Of a DNA stretch of 5,678 bases, positions 1 to 5,678 are shown in pieces. How positions within the stretch are numbered: the stretch's first letter is position 1; each line of letters starts with the position of its first letter. Under the pieces are notes generated by a model that was not told the origin of the DNA, searched no databases, and was given only the letters and a program-made list of their open reading frames with translations. This DNA comes from JAFGQE01 sp046484775 (GTDB lineage Bacteria; Bacillota; Clostridia; DUPQ01): NCBI GenBank assembly GCA_046484775.1, contig JAWOIG010000139.1:1-5678 (forward strand), read 5' to 3'. Both the position numbers and the translations under genes were made by a program.

Positions 1-102
1 GCCTGGACATTGGGCTGGTGTTTCAGGCTGCGGTGCTGGCCGCCAGGAACGCTGCCAACTGGACGCAGGGCGAAGGCCGTGGCCCGCAGCTTCAAAGGCG
101 CC
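1..102. other. GC-rich non-M32 sequence at left edge, probable chimeric or rearranged junction
   Basis: By hand count 68 of the first 100 bases are G or C, against 46 of 100 in bases 201-300. None of the three minus-strand frames resembles the M32 C-terminal third, and one contains a stop. On the plus strand the frame beginning at base 3 is open and reads LDIGLVFQAAVLAARNAANW, which is protein-like, but I do not recognise it. The change falls at about 102/103, immediately inward of the conserved M32 RVEAD motif. An assembly or amplification chimera at a contig end is my leading explanation; a genuine insertion or rearrangement is the alternative. Confidence 0.6.
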
Positions 103-1158
103 ATCAGCCTCAACCCTTACAAGAGTGGCTTCGGGTTTGTTCACCGCCCTGTAGAAGTCGTCCGCGGTCACATCCTCAAACTGCGAGGGGAAAAGCCCGC
201 GTATGTACGGGTGAATGTATGAGGTGAATTCCTTCGAACGGCCTATTATATTCTCATAGAACCGCGACTGGGATTCATGCATTCCAAGCGACGCTCCGGA
301 ATCCAGTCCGGTATAGATAAGGTCGTCCGCCGTGTTCAGCTCGTACATCGCATGCCCGCCTTCATGAATCGTGCTATAGAATGCCGAGACAAGGTTGTTT
401 TCGTAATAATGGGTCGTGAACCTTACATCCTTTTTATTTATCCCCATCGTGAACGGATGCTCGGATTCCGCCATCGCAAAACTGGCTGGATCCAACCTCA
501 TTATCTGAACGAGCTTTTCCGAGAGCTGCTTCTGCTTGTCGACGGGATAGGAAATCTTCAGAAAGCCGTCCCTGATTGATTTTCCCAGGGGAACAGCTTC
601 ATGTATCAAAGGAACGATATTTTCTTTCAGTACGGAGAAGAAGGCATCGTAATCATCCATCGAATAGCCTTTTTCAAAATCGTCCAGGAATACATTGTAT
701 GGCTTCTTTTCCGGATTGCGGTAGTTGGCGAACCGTTTCTTGAAATCAACTATTTTTGCAAGATAGGGTTTGAATGAAGCGAAGTCATTTGCACGCTTTG
801 CCATTTCCCAGACATGATTTGCGTCGTTCTGCAGCTGCATGAATTCCATGAACTCCTGCATGGGAATCCTTGATGTTTTGTCGAATTCATCGCGGCCTTC
901 CTCTGCAATCCTGAAGGTGATTTGATCCAGCGAATCCTTGTTTCCAAGAAGATAATCAAGAAGTTCATCCGTTTCCTTGTTGATGAACGATTTGTATACT
1001 TCCCCCGATAAGAAGGAAAGGGTCATGCCGCGGCATTCAAAGCTGTTCTTTGGGGCTGTTGTTGCCCCGTCGAAGCTCAGCATGGCCATTGCCTGGTTGT
1101 ATGCAACCTGCTTGGCCTGCAGTTCCTTAAGCTTTCCGATGGCTTCATCAAGTTTCAT
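1..1158 (-). CDS. Family M32 metallocarboxypeptidase (carboxypeptidase Taq type), C-terminus missing or replaced
   Basis: Zinc-dependent carboxypeptidase, predicted cytoplasmic, removing residues from peptide C-termini. Seen in the translation: HEGGH at residues 265-269 (bases 366-352) and HESQSR from residue 294, giving ligands H265, H269 and E295; the +4/+26 spacing is that of the M32 enzymes. Further M32-like blocks are FTMGINKKDVRFTTHY just before the zinc motif, GLDSGASLGMHES, HPYIRGLFP and LVRVEAD. No signal peptide. The start at 1158 is preferred because AAGGCGG lies 8 bases upstream; an in-frame ATG at 1164 would sit only 2 bases from it. The family is usually about 500 residues, and only 352 are recognisable here (1158 down to 103). 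The frame stays open to the window edge, but residues encoded by 1-102 do not look like the expected continuation (normally an E-L/V-T-Y segment after RVEAD). Family assignment is very secure; the state of the C-terminus is not. Confidence 0.93.
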   Translation of the reverse strand, partial: MKLDEAIGKLKELQAKQVAYNQAMAMLSFDGATTAPKNSFECRGMTLSFLSGEVYKSFINKETDELLDYLLGNKDSLDQITFRIAEEGRDEFDKTSRIPMQEFMEFMQLQNDANHVWEMAKRANDFASFKPYLAKIVDFKKRFANYRNPEKKPYNVFLDDFEKGYSMDDYDAFFSVLKENIVPLIHEAVPLGKSIRDGFLKISYPVDKQKQLSEKLVQIMRLDPASFAMAESEHPFTMGINKKDVRFTTHYYENNLVSAFYSTIHEGGHAMYELNTADDLIYTGLDSGASLGMHESQSRFYENIIGRSKEFTSYIHPYIRGLFPSQFEDVTADDFYRAVNKPEATLVRVEADGAFEAAGHGLRPASSWQRSWRPAPQPETPAQCPG

Positions 1159-1189
1159 AATCATAACCGCCTTTTTATAAGTTATATAA

Positions 1190-1218
1190 ATGATATATTT
1201 TTTCGCTGACTATTACAA
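1190..1218 (-). promoter_or_regulatory. Putative sigma-A-type promoter of the M32 peptidase gene
   Basis: Read on the minus strand, TTGTAA (1218-1213) is followed after exactly 17 bases by TATCAT (1195-1190). The -10 element ends about 30 bases before the M32 start codon, leaving room for a short leader with the AAGGCGG ribosome-binding site. The surrounding sequence is very AT-rich, so neighbouring -10 choices are possible. Confidence 0.45.
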
Positions 1219-1327
1219 TAGACAGGATTGACGCTGCAAGAGTACATGGTCTGCGACCGCGACCAGCCCGGCGGGTGCATGTGATTTCGCAGTTCTTGGG
1301 AGCAATGCGGCAGTTACACACAGAATG

Positions 1328-1356
1328 TTGACAATGAAAATCCGTTAAACTATAAT
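1328..1356 (+). promoter_or_regulatory. Consensus sigma-A/sigma-70-type promoter for tRNA-Leu
   Basis: A perfect -35 TTGACA (1328-1333) and perfect -10 TATAAT (1351-1356) are separated by the ideal 17 bases. Transcription would begin around 1362-1364, giving a leader of under 10 bases before the mature tRNA 5' end at 1372. Full-consensus elements fit the high constitutive output expected of a tRNA promoter. Confidence 0.9.
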
Positions 1357-1371
1357 TTGCGTAGTTGATTT

Positions 1372-1456
1372 GCGGGCGTGGCGGAACTGGCAGACGCGCT
1401 AGATTTAGGTTCTAGTGCCTAACGGTGTGGGGGTTCGAGTCCCTTCGCCCGCACCA
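1372..1456 (+). tRNA. tRNA-Leu (anticodon UAG)
   Basis: An 85-base tRNA with all class II features. The acceptor stem GCGGGCG (1372-1378) pairs with CGCCCGC (1446-1452), followed by discriminator A and an encoded CCA (1454-1456). The anticodon stem CTAGA/TCTAG encloses loop TTTAGGT with anticodon TAG at 1406-1408, reading CUN leucine codons. The long variable region before the T arm is as expected for tRNA-Leu. The T arm has stem GGGGG/CCCTT (two G-U pairs) around loop TTCGAGT. The discriminator A is the usual leucine identity base. It stands alone, not in a tRNA cluster. Confidence 0.97.
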
Positions 1457-1509
1457 ACTGTTTATAAGGCGGCCCATGGAAATCAAACAAAAGGCAGGTG
1501 ATCGAACAC

Positions 1510-1617
1510 ATGAATAAGAAAAGCAAAAAATGGGTTAAGGTAACGGCAATCGCCATTGCAGTCGTATTCCTGTTCTCCACATTCATGTTTCTTTTCCTGT
1601 ATGCTTTCTCCAACTAA
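1510..1617 (+). CDS. Small single-span membrane protein, 35 residues
   Basis: Unrecognised microprotein. The N-terminus MNKKSKKWVK is strongly basic, followed by one hydrophobic segment at about residues 11-33 (ITV/F/L-rich, ending YAFSN). The positive-inside rule predicts a cytoplasmic N-terminus with the helix across the membrane. The start is well supported: AGGTGATC (1496-1503), matching eight bases of the ideal Shine-Dalgarno GGAGGTGATC, lies 6 bases before the ATG. It begins 53 bases after the tRNA CCA end with no terminator or separate strong promoter visible between them, so readthrough from the tRNA promoter may express it. cdaA follows 151 bases downstream. A signal-anchor peptide or a member of a short Firmicutes DUF family are possibilities; I cannot assign a function. 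The strong ribosome-binding site is the main reason to believe it is translated. Confidence 0.7.
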   Translation: MNKKSKKWVKVTAIAIAVVFLFSTFMFLFLYAFSN

Positions 1618-1735
1618 ACCGCGATATCGACATATCTTCCTATAATTTTGCACCTGTATGTTTCAAATTTTTAACAAATTGAACTAATCTGTTACAATTG
1701 ACGTATATATATGTATAATAATCAGTAAGGGGAGA
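1618..1735 (+). other. AT-rich intergenic leader region upstream of cdaA
   Basis: No gene is visible. Just after the microprotein stop there is an 8-base palindrome CGATATCG (1622-1629), not followed by a T-run, so no convincing terminator separates the microprotein from cdaA. The remainder is AT-rich promoter sequence. I see no riboswitch-like architecture. Confidence 0.5.
1671..1719 (+). promoter_or_regulatory. Putative promoter(s) of the cdaA operon
   Basis: The better match is -35 TTAACA (1671-1676), a 16-base spacer and -10 TACAAT (1693-1698) preceded by an extended TGT, giving a start near 1705 and a leader of roughly 64 bases to the preferred cdaA ATG. An overlapping alternative is GTTACA (1691-1696), 17 bases, TATAAT (1714-1719). 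The TTGACG at 1698-1703 is only 10 bases from that TATAAT and cannot be its -35. Confidence 0.6.
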
Positions 1736-1745
1736 TTGATTCCCC
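1729..1745 (+). promoter_or_regulatory. Small hairpin in the cdaA leader
   Basis: GGGGA (1729-1733) and TCCCC (1741-1745) are perfectly complementary across the 7-base loop GATTGAT. It lies about 24 bases before the preferred cdaA ATG. It would sequester the AAGGGGAG purine tract that could otherwise serve as a ribosome-binding site for upstream starts. No T-run follows, so it is not a terminator. Function is unknown; it may simply be a 5' stabilising stem. Confidence 0.35.
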
Positions 1746-1768
1746 ATTGGGTTGTGCAGGTGGTGCTT

Positions 1769-2662
1769 ATGAGTTTTCTCGACGGTTTGAATATCGGCGA
1801 ACAACTGAGATTTTTTTCACTTGAAATAGACGGCGTATGGGCTCTCATAGGCATTGTCATTGATGTCCTTGTTGTTTCATACATCGCATACAAAGTCATA
1901 CAGCTTGTCCAGGAGACCAGGGCATACAGCCTGTTCAAAGGACTGATGGCCATACTGCTCGTCGCCGTGGTCAGCAGCGTGTTCAATCTTCGCACGATTT
2001 CGTTCCTGATAGACAACATAATAGCCTTTGCATTCCTTGCCATAGTGGTAATTTTCCAGCCGGAAATCCGAAGAGCCCTGGAGAAGCTGGGCACCAGGGG
2101 ATTCAAGAGCATATTCCTTGGCGGGGGCACAGAGGAAAATACACTGAAAATAACGGCTATGATAGAGGAAGTAGTCAATGTCTGTGAAAAACTTTCACAG
2201 CATTATACAGGCGCGATAATCGTCCTGGAAAGGGAAATAAAGCTGGGCGAGATAATAAACAAAGGCGTACAGATGGAATCAAGGCTTTCGGAGGAGCTTC
2301 TTTTAAGCATCTTCGATACGCATACCCCGCTTCACGACGGGGCGGTGATCATAAGGGATGACAAGATAATGGCAGCCGCATGCATACTTCCGCTTACCGA
2401 CAACCCGAATCTCAGCAAGGAACTGGGCACGAGGCACAGGGCCGCACTTGGAATAACAGAGGTCTCGGACAGCCTTGCAATTGTAATTTCAGAGGAGTCC
2501 GGCAAGATATCGTATGCCAACAATGGAGGACTCGTCAGAAATCTTAACAAAGAGACACTTCGCAAGGCCCTGCAGCTGAATCTGATAAAAAGCCAGAAGA
2601 AAAAAAAGAAACCGCTTGGATTTATGAAGGGAAACAAAGGTGCTGAAAAGACTGAAGAATAA
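1769..2662 (+). CDS. cdaA: Membrane-bound diadenylate cyclase CdaA (DacA/YbbP)
   Basis: Condenses two ATP into cyclic di-AMP, the second messenger controlling potassium, osmolyte and cell-wall homeostasis. Numbered from ATG 1769 (297 residues; B. subtilis CdaA is about 273): three membrane segments at about 22-42, 57-73 and 77-97, the linker FQPEIRRALEKLG at 96-108, then the DAC (DisA_N) domain with catalytic DGA at 190-192 (LHDGAVII), RHR at 222-224 (GTRHRAALGI) and SEESG at 241-245. All hallmark residues are intact, so it should be active. The C-terminal tail is highly basic (KSQKKKKKP from residue 274), then mixed-charge to the end. The start is placed at ATG 1769, with AGGTGG (1758-1763) 5 bases upstream. 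The frame remains open upstream to TTG 1736, which has a purine tract only 1-2 bases before it, and family alignment gives no reason for the extra 11 residues. The 3' end overlaps cdaR by 23 bases. Confidence 0.96.
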   Translation: MSFLDGLNIGEQLRFFSLEIDGVWALIGIVIDVLVVSYIAYKVIQLVQETRAYSLFKGLMAILLVAVVSSVFNLRTISFLIDNIIAFAFLAIVVIFQPEIRRALEKLGTRGFKSIFLGGGTEENTLKITAMIEEVVNVCEKLSQHYTGAIIVLEREIKLGEIINKGVQMESRLSEELLLSIFDTHTPLHDGAVIIRDDKIMAAACILPLTDNPNLSKELGTRHRAALGITEVSDSLAIVISEESGKISYANNGGLVRNLNKETLRKALQLNLIKSQKKKKKPLGFMKGNKGAEKTEE

Positions 2663-4115
2663 CATAACCATGAAGATATTGTCGGTAATAATCGCCGTGC
2701 TGTTCTGGTTCGTAGTTTATACAAACGAAAACCCGATTCAAACGCGCCAGCTGAACATCTCCCTTACGCCGATCAACGAGAATTACCTTGCATCGGCCAA
2801 CCTCAGGATTCTGAATGAATATGCCGGTGTGATCGGAATTTCGGTAAAGGGAAGGAAAAGCGAACTGGACAAGATAAGCGCCGGCGATTTCATTGCATAT
2901 CTTGATTTTAGCAGAGTAAACGACGAGTATGTGGAGTATGTCGAAATATCGGACCTGACGTACATCGGCGACAGCAACATAAGCTATGAGCTCAGCGGCA
3001 GCGGGAGGATAGGTCTGAGCATCGACAGGATAGTTGCAGGGGAAGTACCCATAACCGTCGAGATAATAGGAGAACCCGCCGATGGATTCGTGGTTGCGGT
3101 TCCCACGGTAAAGCCCGCGAATTATGCGATACTTGAAATCAAGAGCCTGGTGCAGGAAGTCGCATCCGCAGCCGTCACCATTGATGTCACGGGCTTGAAA
3201 GGAACCAAGACGGTCAGAAAATTCTGCATGGTATATGATGAGAACGGCAATATCATCAGGGAACTGAGCAATGAAACCGCGATAGACATAACAATTAATA
3301 TTGCAAAGGAAGTCCCTGTGTCGGTTAGACTCGAAGGCAAACCCGCCGATGATCATCTGGTGACATTATCAACTGCAAAACCTGATTTTGTGCTTGTGTC
3401 GGGGTCTGAGGAAGACCTGGCGATGATAGAAAAGATATCGACAATGCCCATAAACATTCAGGATGTTTCGGAAACCTTCACTGCAACGACCGGGCTGATG
3501 GGCCTGCCCGCGGGCACTGGCTTCGTGGGCCCCGGCGAGGTAGAGGTAACCGTAACACTCGAAAGCCTTTATGAAAAACCAGTGCTTTTCAGCAAGAATC
3601 AGATTGAAATCAGATGGGGCAAGCCGAGCTCGCTGAAAATATATACGATTCTCAACGAGAGCGTGGAGGTCAAGGTAAAAGGCAGGCAGGATGTGCTTGA
3701 TATGACCACGGCAACTACCCTTTCTGCCTATATTGATGTAAGCGGTAAGGTAGACGGCGAAATCAGTCTGCCGCTGCGGTTTGACAATCTTGCCGGAGTG
3801 GAGCAGGTAAGCTTCCCGCTGGTAGACATCCTTATCCAGTCCAAGCTAAGCCTGAAGGTTGAAACTTCGTCGATTTCATTGGTCAACAGACAGGGAGGTC
3901 TCTATGACTACAGTTTCCAGCGTACCGAGGAAACCCTTGTCTTGAAAGGATTCGAAGAAAGCATAGCTTTATTGAATCCGCTTAACATCAACCCTCAGAT
4001 AAACGTCGGAGAACTTGGCCCGGGCACGCACACCGTACCCGTAAGCGTTACATTGTCTGAAGGGGTGGAACTGTTCCAGAATTTCACGACTGTAATCATC
4101 ATAACGGGAAAATGA
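2640..4115 (+). CDS. cdaR: YbbR-domain protein CdaR, membrane-anchored regulator of CdaA
   Basis: In B. subtilis and relatives CdaR binds CdaA and modulates c-di-AMP synthesis; it is anchored by one N-terminal helix with YbbR domains outside the membrane. Here (491 residues) the basic start MLKRLKNNITMK is followed by a hydrophobic anchor at about 11-27. The rest is beta-rich with repeated YbbR units, roughly 33-133, 134-223, 224-308, 318-402 and 408-490. The repetition is plain in EVPITVEIIGEPADGFVV (135-152) against EVPVSVRLEGKPADDHLV (224-241). The GTG start at 2640 has GAAGGGA (2626-2632) 7 bases upstream and keeps the charged N-terminus. The next ATG (2670) lacks a good site and would leave the anchor without its basic flank. 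An in-frame stop at 2625 rules out anything further upstream. The 23-base overlap with cdaA implies translational coupling. Confidence 0.95.
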   Translation: MLKRLKNNITMKILSVIIAVLFWFVVYTNENPIQTRQLNISLTPINENYLASANLRILNEYAGVIGISVKGRKSELDKISAGDFIAYLDFSRVNDEYVEYVEISDLTYIGDSNISYELSGSGRIGLSIDRIVAGEVPITVEIIGEPADGFVVAVPTVKPANYAILEIKSLVQEVASAAVTIDVTGLKGTKTVRKFCMVYDENGNIIRELSNETAIDITINIAKEVPVSVRLEGKPADDHLVTLSTAKPDFVLVSGSEEDLAMIEKISTMPINIQDVSETFTATTGLMGLPAGTGFVGPGEVEVTVTLESLYEKPVLFSKNQIEIRWGKPSSLKIYTILNESVEVKVKGRQDVLDMTTATTLSAYIDVSGKVDGEISLPLRFDNLAGVEQVSFPLVDILIQSKLSLKVETSSISLVNRQGGLYDYSFQRTEETLVLKGFEESIALLNPLNINPQINVGELGPGTHTVPVSVTLSEGVELFQNFTTVIIITGK

Positions 4116-4117
4116 AA

Positions 4118-5678
4118 ATGAAGACCATAATAATCAGAGGCATTGCCGTGCCTGTTGAAAAGGCATTCAGGGATGGACTCGACTATTCAGTCGAGTCTTT
4201 TGTCAGGGATAGACTAGGGACATCTGAATTCGAATATGCCGGACTTTGCGGCAAATCAATAGACGCCCGAAGAAAAACAAATATAAAGTATGTGGTTTCG
4301 GCAAAAGCCAGGGTCGACGATGGGTTTGATGCGGTCGGACGGGGATTTGTCGTTTTGCAGAAGCCGGCACGGGATGTTTTAATCAAGGGAGGCAAGACGC
4401 TTGTCAATCCACCGGTTATAGCCGGAAGCGGCCCATGTGGATTGTTCTGCGCATATCTGCTTGCCCGGAATGGATTTTCGCCGTTGGTTATAGAACGCGG
4501 CGAAGCCATCGATGAAAGGAAGAAAAGCGTCAGGGACTTTTGGAAGACGGGAAACCTTGATCCCGAATCCAATGTCCAGTTCGGCGAGGGCGGAGCGGGT
4601 ACCTTCTCCGATGGAAAGCTAGTAACAAGGATCAACGACCCCAGATGCTCGCTCATCGAAGAAATATTGATGGAAAACGGTGCTCCGGCGTCAATATCAT
4701 ATGAGGCAAAGCCGCATATCGGAACGGACATCCTCTCAAATGTAATAAAAAACATAAGGGATGAAATTATTTCATTAGGTGGAAAATTTCAATATGATTC
4801 GCGTCTGAGCGGTGTGAAGGTACGGGACGGGGTTCTTAAGGCTGTTGAAGTCAATGATGAATATGAAATCAGAACCGATGTACTGGTGCTGGCTGTCGGC
4901 CATTCCGCCAGGGATACATACAGGATGCTGCTCGATGCCGGGGTGGAGATGGAGCAAAAGCCATTTTCGGCAGGTCTTAGGATTGAACACCTGCAGACGG
5001 ATGTAAATTACTCGCAGTGGGGGGAACAGTCAAAATACATGGATGAAGCCGCCGAGTATTCATTGAATCAAAGAACGGGCAACAGAACCGCATATACATT
5101 CTGCATGTGTCCTGGGGGAGTCGTTGTAAACGCTTCCAGCGAACAAGGGTTTCTTTCTATCAACGGCATGAGCTACAGCAAAAGAAAAGGAAGGAATGCC
5201 AACAGCGCCTGGGTTGCGGAGGTCAGGCCTTCCGACCTCGGGTCGTCCGATCCCATGGCGGGAGTGGAATTCCAGCGTCGCATGGAGGAAGCCGCTTACA
5301 TAGCGGGCGGAGGCGGATTTACTGCGCCTGTCCAGCTGCTTGGCGATTTCATCAAGGGAAGGACAGGCTCGCGCCTCGGGCGTGTCAGACCTGCATTTAC
5401 CGGGAGGACTGCATTTGCCGAACTTGGAGGAGTCCTGCCTGAATTCATATCGGGGAGCCTGAGGATGTCCCTGGGCGGATTCGCAGGCAAACTCCCGTTT
5501 TTCATTGATGAGGAGGCTGTTCTTACGGGATGCGAGACCCGTACCAGCTCACCCTTAAGGATAAAGAGGAATGAAGACTTCATCTCTGTTTCGCATAATG
5601 GAGTGTATCCTGCGGGAGAAGGAGCGGGCTATTCGGGCGGGATAATGAGCTCTGCCGCGGATGGACTCAAAGTTGCGG
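4118..5678 (+). CDS. COG2509-type FAD/NAD(P)-binding dehydrogenase, 3' end cut by window
   Basis: Predicted soluble flavoprotein oxidoreductase of the uncharacterised 'NAD(FAD)-utilizing dehydrogenase' family; substrate unknown. Seen over 520 residues: an N-terminal domain (about 1-95), then a Rossmann FAD site GSGPCG (103-108) with acidic E126 at the end of the second strand, QFGEGGAGTFSDGKLVTR at 154-171, LAVGHSARDTY at 258-268, TFCMCPGGVVV at 327-337, and a C-terminal FAD-contact segment YPAGEGAGYSGGI at 497-509. There is no signal peptide or membrane segment. Relatives are about 530 residues and end soon after a GGI..A..DG motif like the one at 507-516, so probably only some ten residues are missing. 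ATG 4118 is preferred because GGGAA (4106-4110) is 7 bases upstream; in-frame ATG 4112, overlapping the cdaR stop, is 1 base from it. Tight spacing puts it in the cdaA-cdaR operon. In many Clostridia glmM comes next; that gene is not in view. Confidence 0.92.
   Translation, partial: MKTIIIRGIAVPVEKAFRDGLDYSVESFVRDRLGTSEFEYAGLCGKSIDARRKTNIKYVVSAKARVDDGFDAVGRGFVVLQKPARDVLIKGGKTLVNPPVIAGSGPCGLFCAYLLARNGFSPLVIERGEAIDERKKSVRDFWKTGNLDPESNVQFGEGGAGTFSDGKLVTRINDPRCSLIEEILMENGAPASISYEAKPHIGTDILSNVIKNIRDEIISLGGKFQYDSRLSGVKVRDGVLKAVEVNDEYEIRTDVLVLAVGHSARDTYRMLLDAGVEMEQKPFSAGLRIEHLQTDVNYSQWGEQSKYMDEAAEYSLNQRTGNRTAYTFCMCPGGVVVNASSEQGFLSINGMSYSKRKGRNANSAWVAEVRPSDLGSSDPMAGVEFQRRMEEAAYIAGGGGFTAPVQLLGDFIKGRTGSRLGRVRPAFTGRTAFAELGGVLPEFISGSLRMSLGGFAGKLPFFIDEEAVLTGCETRTSSPLRIKRNEDFISVSHNGVYPAGEGAGYSGGIMSSAADGLKVA
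4176..4201 (+). terminator. Terminator-like hairpin inside the start of the COG2509 gene
   Basis: GACTCGACT (4176-4184) and AGTCGAGTC (4189-4197) form a perfect 9-bp stem with the 4-base loop ATTC, followed directly by TTTT (4198-4201). It falls 58 bases after the start codon, within the codons for LDYSVESF. The T-run is short, so termination would be partial at best. It may be a chance product of coding sequence or an internal attenuator tuning the distal operon genes. Confidence 0.35.

Larger units (their letters stand above)
1165..1371. other. Divergent intergenic region between the M32 gene and tRNA-Leu
   Basis: No coding region is visible. The stretch contains the putative M32 promoter on the minus strand and the tRNA promoter on the plus strand. 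Between them, TGGTC (1247-1251) and GACCA (1261-1265) form a 5-bp inverted repeat with a 9-base loop, in a GC-richer patch containing a repeated GACC. It has no T-run and no evident function. Confidence 0.6.

Noticed and set aside
277..579. Plus-strand open frame of 100 codons opposite the M32 gene
   Set aside because: It overlaps the M32 zinc-site region, which is unmistakably coding on the minus strand.
1622..1629. Palindrome CGATATCG after the microprotein stop as a terminator
   Set aside because: Four-base arms, no loop and no following T-run, so it cannot act as an intrinsic terminator.
1684..2178. Open frame of 164 codons on the minus strand, antisense to the cdaA promoter and 5' half
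   Set aside because: Its Ser/Thr-rich composition is the mirror of the hydrophobic CdaA segment on the other strand; no initiation signal and no recognisable domain.
2600..2607. Run of eight A near the end of cdaA as a programmed frameshift that would fuse CdaA to CdaR
   Set aside because: The cdaR frame meets a stop at 2625-2627 before its GTG start, so a shift at the A-run would end after a few codons and not create a fusion.
2622..3356. Open frame of 244 codons on the minus strand, antisense to cdaR
   Set aside because: It lies wholly opposite well-supported cdaA/cdaR coding sequence, has no ribosome-binding site or promoter that I can see, and its Tyr/Cys-rich translation resembles no family.
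3505..3516. Twelve-base perfect palindrome TGCCCGCGGGCA inside cdaR
   Set aside because: No loop, no T-run, and it is explained by Gly/Pro/Ala codons (LPAGTG); no reason to treat it as an operator.
4183..4755. Open frame of 190 codons on the minus strand, antisense to the COG2509 gene
   Set aside because: The plus-strand frame has the full set of FAD-binding motifs across the same bases; the antisense frame has no supporting signals.
1..5678. CRISPR array, insertion sequence or phage attachment site
   Set aside because: No regularly spaced direct repeats, no recognisable transposase and no tRNA-end duplication downstream of tRNA-Leu were seen.

Overview
The window looks like a bacterial chromosomal segment from an anaerobic, Clostridia-like Firmicute (or a close relative). 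Three things point that way. There is a diadenylate cyclase gene (cdaA) followed by a YbbR-domain gene (cdaR) and then a COG2509-type FAD/NAD(P)-binding dehydrogenase gene, an order I associate with Clostridia. Ribosome-binding sites and sigma-A-type promoters are strong and easy to read. Spacing between genes is tight. The species cannot be named from this sequence. Base composition is moderate, apart from a GC-rich left edge.

Left third (1-1164, minus strand): the N-terminal 352 residues of a family M32 metallocarboxypeptidase, including the HEGGH zinc motif and the distal Glu ligand. Recognisable M32 sequence stops abruptly at about position 103, just after an RVEAD motif. The outermost 102 bases are GC-rich and match no M32 C-terminus in any minus-strand frame. 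The gene is therefore either rearranged or joined to foreign sequence there (assembly or amplification chimera).

Middle (1165-1735): a divergent intergenic region holding the M32 promoter (minus), a consensus promoter driving a tRNA-Leu(UAG) with encoded CCA (plus), a 35-residue single-span membrane microprotein directly behind the tRNA, and a promoter and short leader for the operon that follows.

Right two thirds (1736-5678, plus strand): the operon cdaA - cdaR - COG2509 oxidoreductase. CdaA makes cyclic di-AMP at the membrane. CdaR is its membrane-anchored extracytoplasmic YbbR-repeat regulator. The third protein is a soluble flavoprotein-like enzyme of unknown reaction. Adjacent genes overlap or nearly touch (cdaA/cdaR by 23 bases; cdaR/third gene separated by 2 bases), so translational coupling is likely. 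The third gene runs off the right edge, probably only a few residues short of its end. In related genomes glmM often follows; that is expectation, not seen here.

The observations most worth a second look are the broken M32 end, a terminator-like hairpin with a T-run about 60 bases into the third gene of the operon, the tRNA-linked microprotein, and the unexplained flavoprotein locked into a c-di-AMP operon.
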